From assembly GCA_025558095.1 (NCBI GenBank), contig JAIVFI010000013.1, positions 434,001-498,000 on the forward strand: a DNA stretch of 64,000 nt, in the 5' to 3' direction. A model generated the notes under the pieces. That model saw only the letters and a list, made by a program, of their open reading frames with translations. It searched no databases and was not told the DNA's origin. Positions 60,577 through 64,000 of the stretch are shown piece by piece. This DNA is from Hyaloraphidium curvatum. Its lineage: Eukaryota; Monoblepharomycota; Hyaloraphidiomycetes; Hyaloraphidiales; Hyaloraphidiaceae. Position numbers and translations under genes: made by a program. Numbering within the stretch: position 1 is the stretch's first letter; each line of letters begins with the position of its first letter.

Positions 60577-62186
60577 TTATTCGTATCGCAGGATGGCTAC
60601 ATTGAAGCCGTGCATCTTCCGCTTGCCCGGCGGCAGCAACGTATTCGCCCTGCCCAGTTCCGCGACCAGCCCGTTGATCGGACCGGCGTCGTAGCGCAGC
60701 CTGTCCAGCTTCTCGGCGGCACCGAGCCAGGCCTTGGCCATCGGGTTCCCTTCGACATCGGGCAGGGGCTGGTAGAGCAGCTTGAGCGCCCGGAAAGTGC
60801 GGTGACGGTCGCCACCCGTCCCGCTGCGCTTGCCGGCATCGTCGGGCCCGTCCATGTTTGTGAGCACCTCCAGATCCCAAGCCAGAAGCCAGATGAGCAG
60901 CCTGAGGTTCTCGTTGCCGCCAGGGAATGGTCCCGAGCGACCCTTTTCCTCCACGACGAGCCTGTAGGAACCGTGGGTCCGCGCGTCTTCGAGCAGGTCG
61001 CAAACAAAGTAGTCCAGGAACCGCGGGTTGCGGCCGGCATCGTCCGGGTTGCCGGCAAACGAGACGTAGTACAGGGGTATCCTGAAGGTCGTCGGAAAGT
61101 CGTGCTGCGAAGGCGAGTCGTAGAAAGCTTCCCCAATCTTGGAGCGGCACGAGATGCAGGTCACGATCGACGGTTCGAACGGATTTCGCTGCGAGATAGA
61201 AGGTGGTGAGTTAGAATGCCAATCAGACAACCTCCCACGGCATGTCCGCTCCTCAAGTAACTCGACGCGAGGGTCTCGTCGCGTGGAGCGATTCAAAAGC
61301 GGCCACATTCGTTGATCTCGGAAGATTGTATCGACGGCGGAGCGCCGGAGCGCAGCAACTGCTCGCGTTGCCCGTCTTCGTTGATCTTCCTTGCCGCTGC
61401 CGCCCGTACCCGCCGCCCTCTACCGACCTTGGCCGCGGGGACCCGCTGCTCGTCCTCGTCCTGCGGGTCCGTGACCGCCACCGCCCCAGAACTGACGTCG
61501 TCCCCGCTCAGCAGCACGTAACTAGCACCGACGCTCAGGCATCCAGGCTGGCCCTGCGTCGTGCGCTCGAATCGCCCGTTCCGGCCGTAGTCCTCCTGGT
61601 GGCACATCCAGCACTCGACCAGCTCGGCCCAGTGTTCCGACGGCAGGTCCATCACGCGGTAAAAGTAATGCTCGTCCTCCCTCGCCTGTTTGCCCCCGTG
61701 TTTTGGCCGCAGGATCGACCTGCGGCAGTGCGCGCACTCGACGTCCCTCGTGGCCTCCAGCTGCCTCGCGGTCAGCGGCCTGGGCACGTGAATCTCGCGC
61801 CGCCAGCCATTGCTCGAGTCGGGGCCCGCGCTCAGGGCGAGTTTGATGTCGAGCTCGTCCCCAGGGCAAGAGACCTTGGCCGAGCGCGTGTCCACGGTCC
61901 TCGGCAGGGGTATCCGCAGCGTGCTCCCAGCGGCGGAGGATCCGTCCGGCGGGAACAGCGACAACGACAGTTCCACGGGAGCGATGTTGAGCACGGCCAC
62001 CCATTTGGACGAGAGAATGACGCGCTGCGGCGCCCTCTTGATGCCGTCGTCGACGGTCACGCGGAGGTTCGACTTTATGGCCTCGCACAGCTCGCCGAGC
62101 TCGGGCGGCACGGCGAGCGTGAGGCCCAGGGTCCCGATGTTGTTCAGCACCTCGCCAAAGTAGGACACCGGCGATGAGGCGTCCAT
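60577..62186 (-). CDS. HECT_2-type E3 ligase (UBE3D/Ipa1-like)
   Basis: Member of the E2-binding HECT-like family, linked to ubiquitin transfer and, in yeast, to mRNA 3'-end factors. The N-terminal half is all-beta ('GELCEAIKSNLRVTVDDGIK', 'VELSLSLFPPDG'). The Cys motifs are 'VECAHCRRSILRPKHG' and the family signature 'MDLPSEHWAELVECWMCHQE', then 'GCLSVGASYVLLSGDD'. After one intron near 61,200-61,290, the C-terminal part contains 'SIVTCISCRSKIGEAF', 'LRLLIWLLAWDLEVLTNMDG' and 'ALKLLYQPLP', ending 'FNVAILRYE'. The exact splice junction was not resolved. The start at 62186 lies 78 bp from the divergent PMT start. Confidence 0.78.
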
Positions 62187-62264
62187 GGGCGGGCCAGTAG
62201 ATGGTTGTTTGTGAAAGCGTCGCCGCGACCCTGCCACGTTCAAACGCGTTCCCCGCCCGGCCGA
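62187..62264. promoter_or_regulatory. Shared divergent promoter region (HECT_2 E3 / PMT)
   Basis: Only 78 bp separate the two start codons, the shortest head-to-head gap in the window. No TATA-like string is present. Confidence 0.4.
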
Positions 62265-64000
62265 ATGAGCGCGCTGCGGCGCCGCGCGCGGGAGTCCACG
62301 CCGCCGGGCGGCCTGCCGAGCCCTGGCGGCATCGACGACCCGCAGGCAAAGGGCCGCCACGGCCCGCGGAGGGCCGCCGACTACGTGACGCTGTACCGGA
62401 CCCACGAGCACTGGGCGACGCCCGTGCTGCTCACGCTGCTGTCGTTCGTGATCAGGTTCCGGAACATTGGCATCTGGGACAAAGTCTGGTGCGTCGCGGC
62501 GGCCGAATGCAGCGTGCCCGTCGCTGACGCGGCTCGCGGCAGCTGGGATGAGGCACACTTCGGCAAGTTTGCCGCGAGCTACATCCGCAGGCACTATTTC
62601 TTCGACCTGCACCCGCCGCTCGGCAAGATGATGATCGCAGCGGGAGGCTGGCTGGCCGGCTACGACGGCTCCTGGGGCTGGGAGTCGGAGGCGACGTACC
62701 CGGCCAACATACCCTGGATCCAAATGCGGATGTTCTGCGCCACCCTGGGCGCGTTGACGGTGCCCCTGACCTACTACACGGCCAAGGGCATGGGAATGTC
62801 GAACGGAGGGACGATCGCGGCCTCGATCATGGTCATGACAGGTGGGTTCCTGCCGGCACGTTCCTGGTCGCCGCTCACCGGGTTTCGGATCCAGAACTCG
62901 GCTACCTCACCTTGTCCCGCTTCATTCTGCTGGATCCCGTGCTCCTGTTCTTCACCGCCTTGTCGGTGTACCTGCTGGTCGGCTTCCGACAGGTTCAGGA
63001 GGAGGGCGGAGCGTTCAGACCCTTGTGGTGGTTCTACCTCGCTTCCCTCGGCATTTCGCTCGGCTGCGTCTCTTCGGTCAAGTGGCTCGGGCTCTTTACC
63101 GTCGCGACTGTCGGCCTGCACACGATCTACGACCTCTGGCGGCTCCTCCTGGACCCAAAGATCTCGCTCCACAAGGCCTTCCCGATGCACTTCCTCGCGC
63201 GGGTCCTGTGCCTCATCGTGCTGCCGATAGCGACCTACGTGTTCTGGTTCTGGGTCCATTTCCGCGTTCTGAACAAGGAGGAGTACCAGATCCGCGACCT
63301 GCCCTCCATCTTCCACGGCCGCTTCGACACTCCGATCGGGAAACGATGGGATGCCATGCCGAGCGACGTCGCCTACGAGAGCTCCAGGATCACCCTGCGG
63401 GCCGCGCGCTGGAATGGGCCGTACCTCTTCTCGACGGCGGACCAGAAGTACCCCGAGGGCTCTAAGCAGCAGGTGGTCTCGAGCTCCAACTACCAGAAGA
63501 GCCAGTGGACTTTCGAACTCATGTGGCCCAGGTACCACGCCAAGAAGGGCGGCACGCCCGAGGAGAAGGCCAGGATCGACTTTGTACGCAATGGGGACAT
63601 CCTGCGGCTGAGTGAGCTCCAGCTTTTGACCTTGCTTTCGCGAGGAGGCCTGACCGGCACTGTCAGACCACGTCGACACCGGCCGGAACATGCACTCGCA
63701 CCAGATCAAGGCGAACCTGACCCAGCGTGATTTCGAGGTCACGGGCTTCTACCAGCGCGACTTTGGCGACTCGAACGACCACTGGATCATCGAGATCATT
63801 GACGACATGCGGAACCCGCTGAGCTTCGCGTCCAAGTGGTTCCTCCCCGACGACAAGATCCACCCGCTCTACACCCGGTTCCGCCTTCGGCACAACGAAA
63901 CGGGCTGCTACCTCAACTCGGGCTACAAGGTCCTCCCTCCCTGGGGCGGCGGCAACATCGAAGTGACCTGCGCGAGGTTCGAGGGCAAGATTTCGGAGAG
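62265..64000 (+). CDS. Protein O-mannosyltransferase (PMT family), cut by right edge
   Basis: ER enzyme that transfers mannose from dolichol-phosphate-mannose to Ser/Thr. After a cytosolic leader and first membrane helix ('WATPVLLTLLSFVIRFRNIG'), an intron joins to the catalytic loop 'WDEAHFGKFAASYIRRHYFF', which carries the essential Asp-Glu pair, and 'DLHPPLGKMMIAAGGWLAGY'. Further helices: 'MRMFCATLGALTVPLTYYTA', 'FILLDPVLLFFTALSVYLLV', 'GCVSSVKWLGLFTVATVGLH' and 'VLCLIVLPIATYVFWFWVHF'. The luminal MIR repeats begin with 'MHSHQIKANLTQRDFEVTGF' and 'FRLRHNETGCYLNSGYKVLP'. PMT1/PMT2-type motifs outweigh PMT4-type ones, but the subfamily is not certain. The 3' end lies beyond base 64000. Confidence 0.9.

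Overview
The window is nuclear DNA from a GC-rich, gene-dense eukaryote. Genes are packed on both strands, usually less than 250 bp apart. They are broken by many short spliceosomal introns (mostly 49-70 bp, extremes about 41 and 301 bp) with GTRNGT-like donors and a few GC-AG introns. Gene content fits a fungus: a Kex1-type carboxypeptidase, URB1, a BIG1/Voa1-type V-ATPase assembly factor, BZZ1 (F-BAR, C1, two SH3), a TPO-type MFS exporter, a PMT protein O-mannosyltransferase and a Mit1/CHD-like remodeler. Several other genes are usually kept in animals and early-diverging fungi (UBR7, ASH2L with PHD, UBE3D/HECT_2, a GDP-fucose transporter). My best guess is an early-diverging (chytrid-like, zoosporic) fungus. 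No rRNA or organellar marker is present to confirm this.

Layout. 0-1.6 kb: end of an auxilin-like J-domain gene and a mitochondrial ribosomal protein mL43, tail to tail. 1.7-5.7 kb: a Fanzor-like (eukaryotic TnpB-related) RNA-guided nuclease locus, followed by a decayed partial second copy and about 2 kb without recognisable genes. 5.7-22.9 kb: GMP synthetase, Kex1-like carboxypeptidase, FHA/tail-anchor (SLMAP-like) protein, URB1, a double cyclic-nucleotide-binding-domain protein, the catalytic NAD-isocitrate dehydrogenase subunit, GDP-fucose transporter and an unknown proline-rich protein. 22.9-34 kb: a block rich in chromatin and RNA genes (ASH2/COMPASS, a PP1-CBM21 subunit, RNPS1-like SR protein, Mit1/CHD-like remodeler). 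34-42 kb: Voa1-like protein, UBR7, a RING protein and nuclear cap-binding protein NCBP1. 42-48.8 kb: a small multi-pass membrane protein, BZZ1 and an MFS exporter. A 320-bp inverted duplication flanks part of this block. 48.9-51.6 kb: a bacterial-type carbamate kinase and a cyclic-2,3-diphosphoglycerate-synthetase-like GTPase, divergently transcribed from one 233-bp promoter region. 52.8-64 kb: lipase, bZIP factor, ankyrin protein, eEF1B, HECT_2 E3 and the start of a PMT.

Most genes are independent housekeeping genes. The two loci most worth following up are the Fanzor-like locus with its decayed neighbour, and the carbamate kinase / cDPGS-like pair, which looks like a transferred functional pair. 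All exon structures were inferred by eye from reading frame, family motifs and splice signals; no alignment or search was run.
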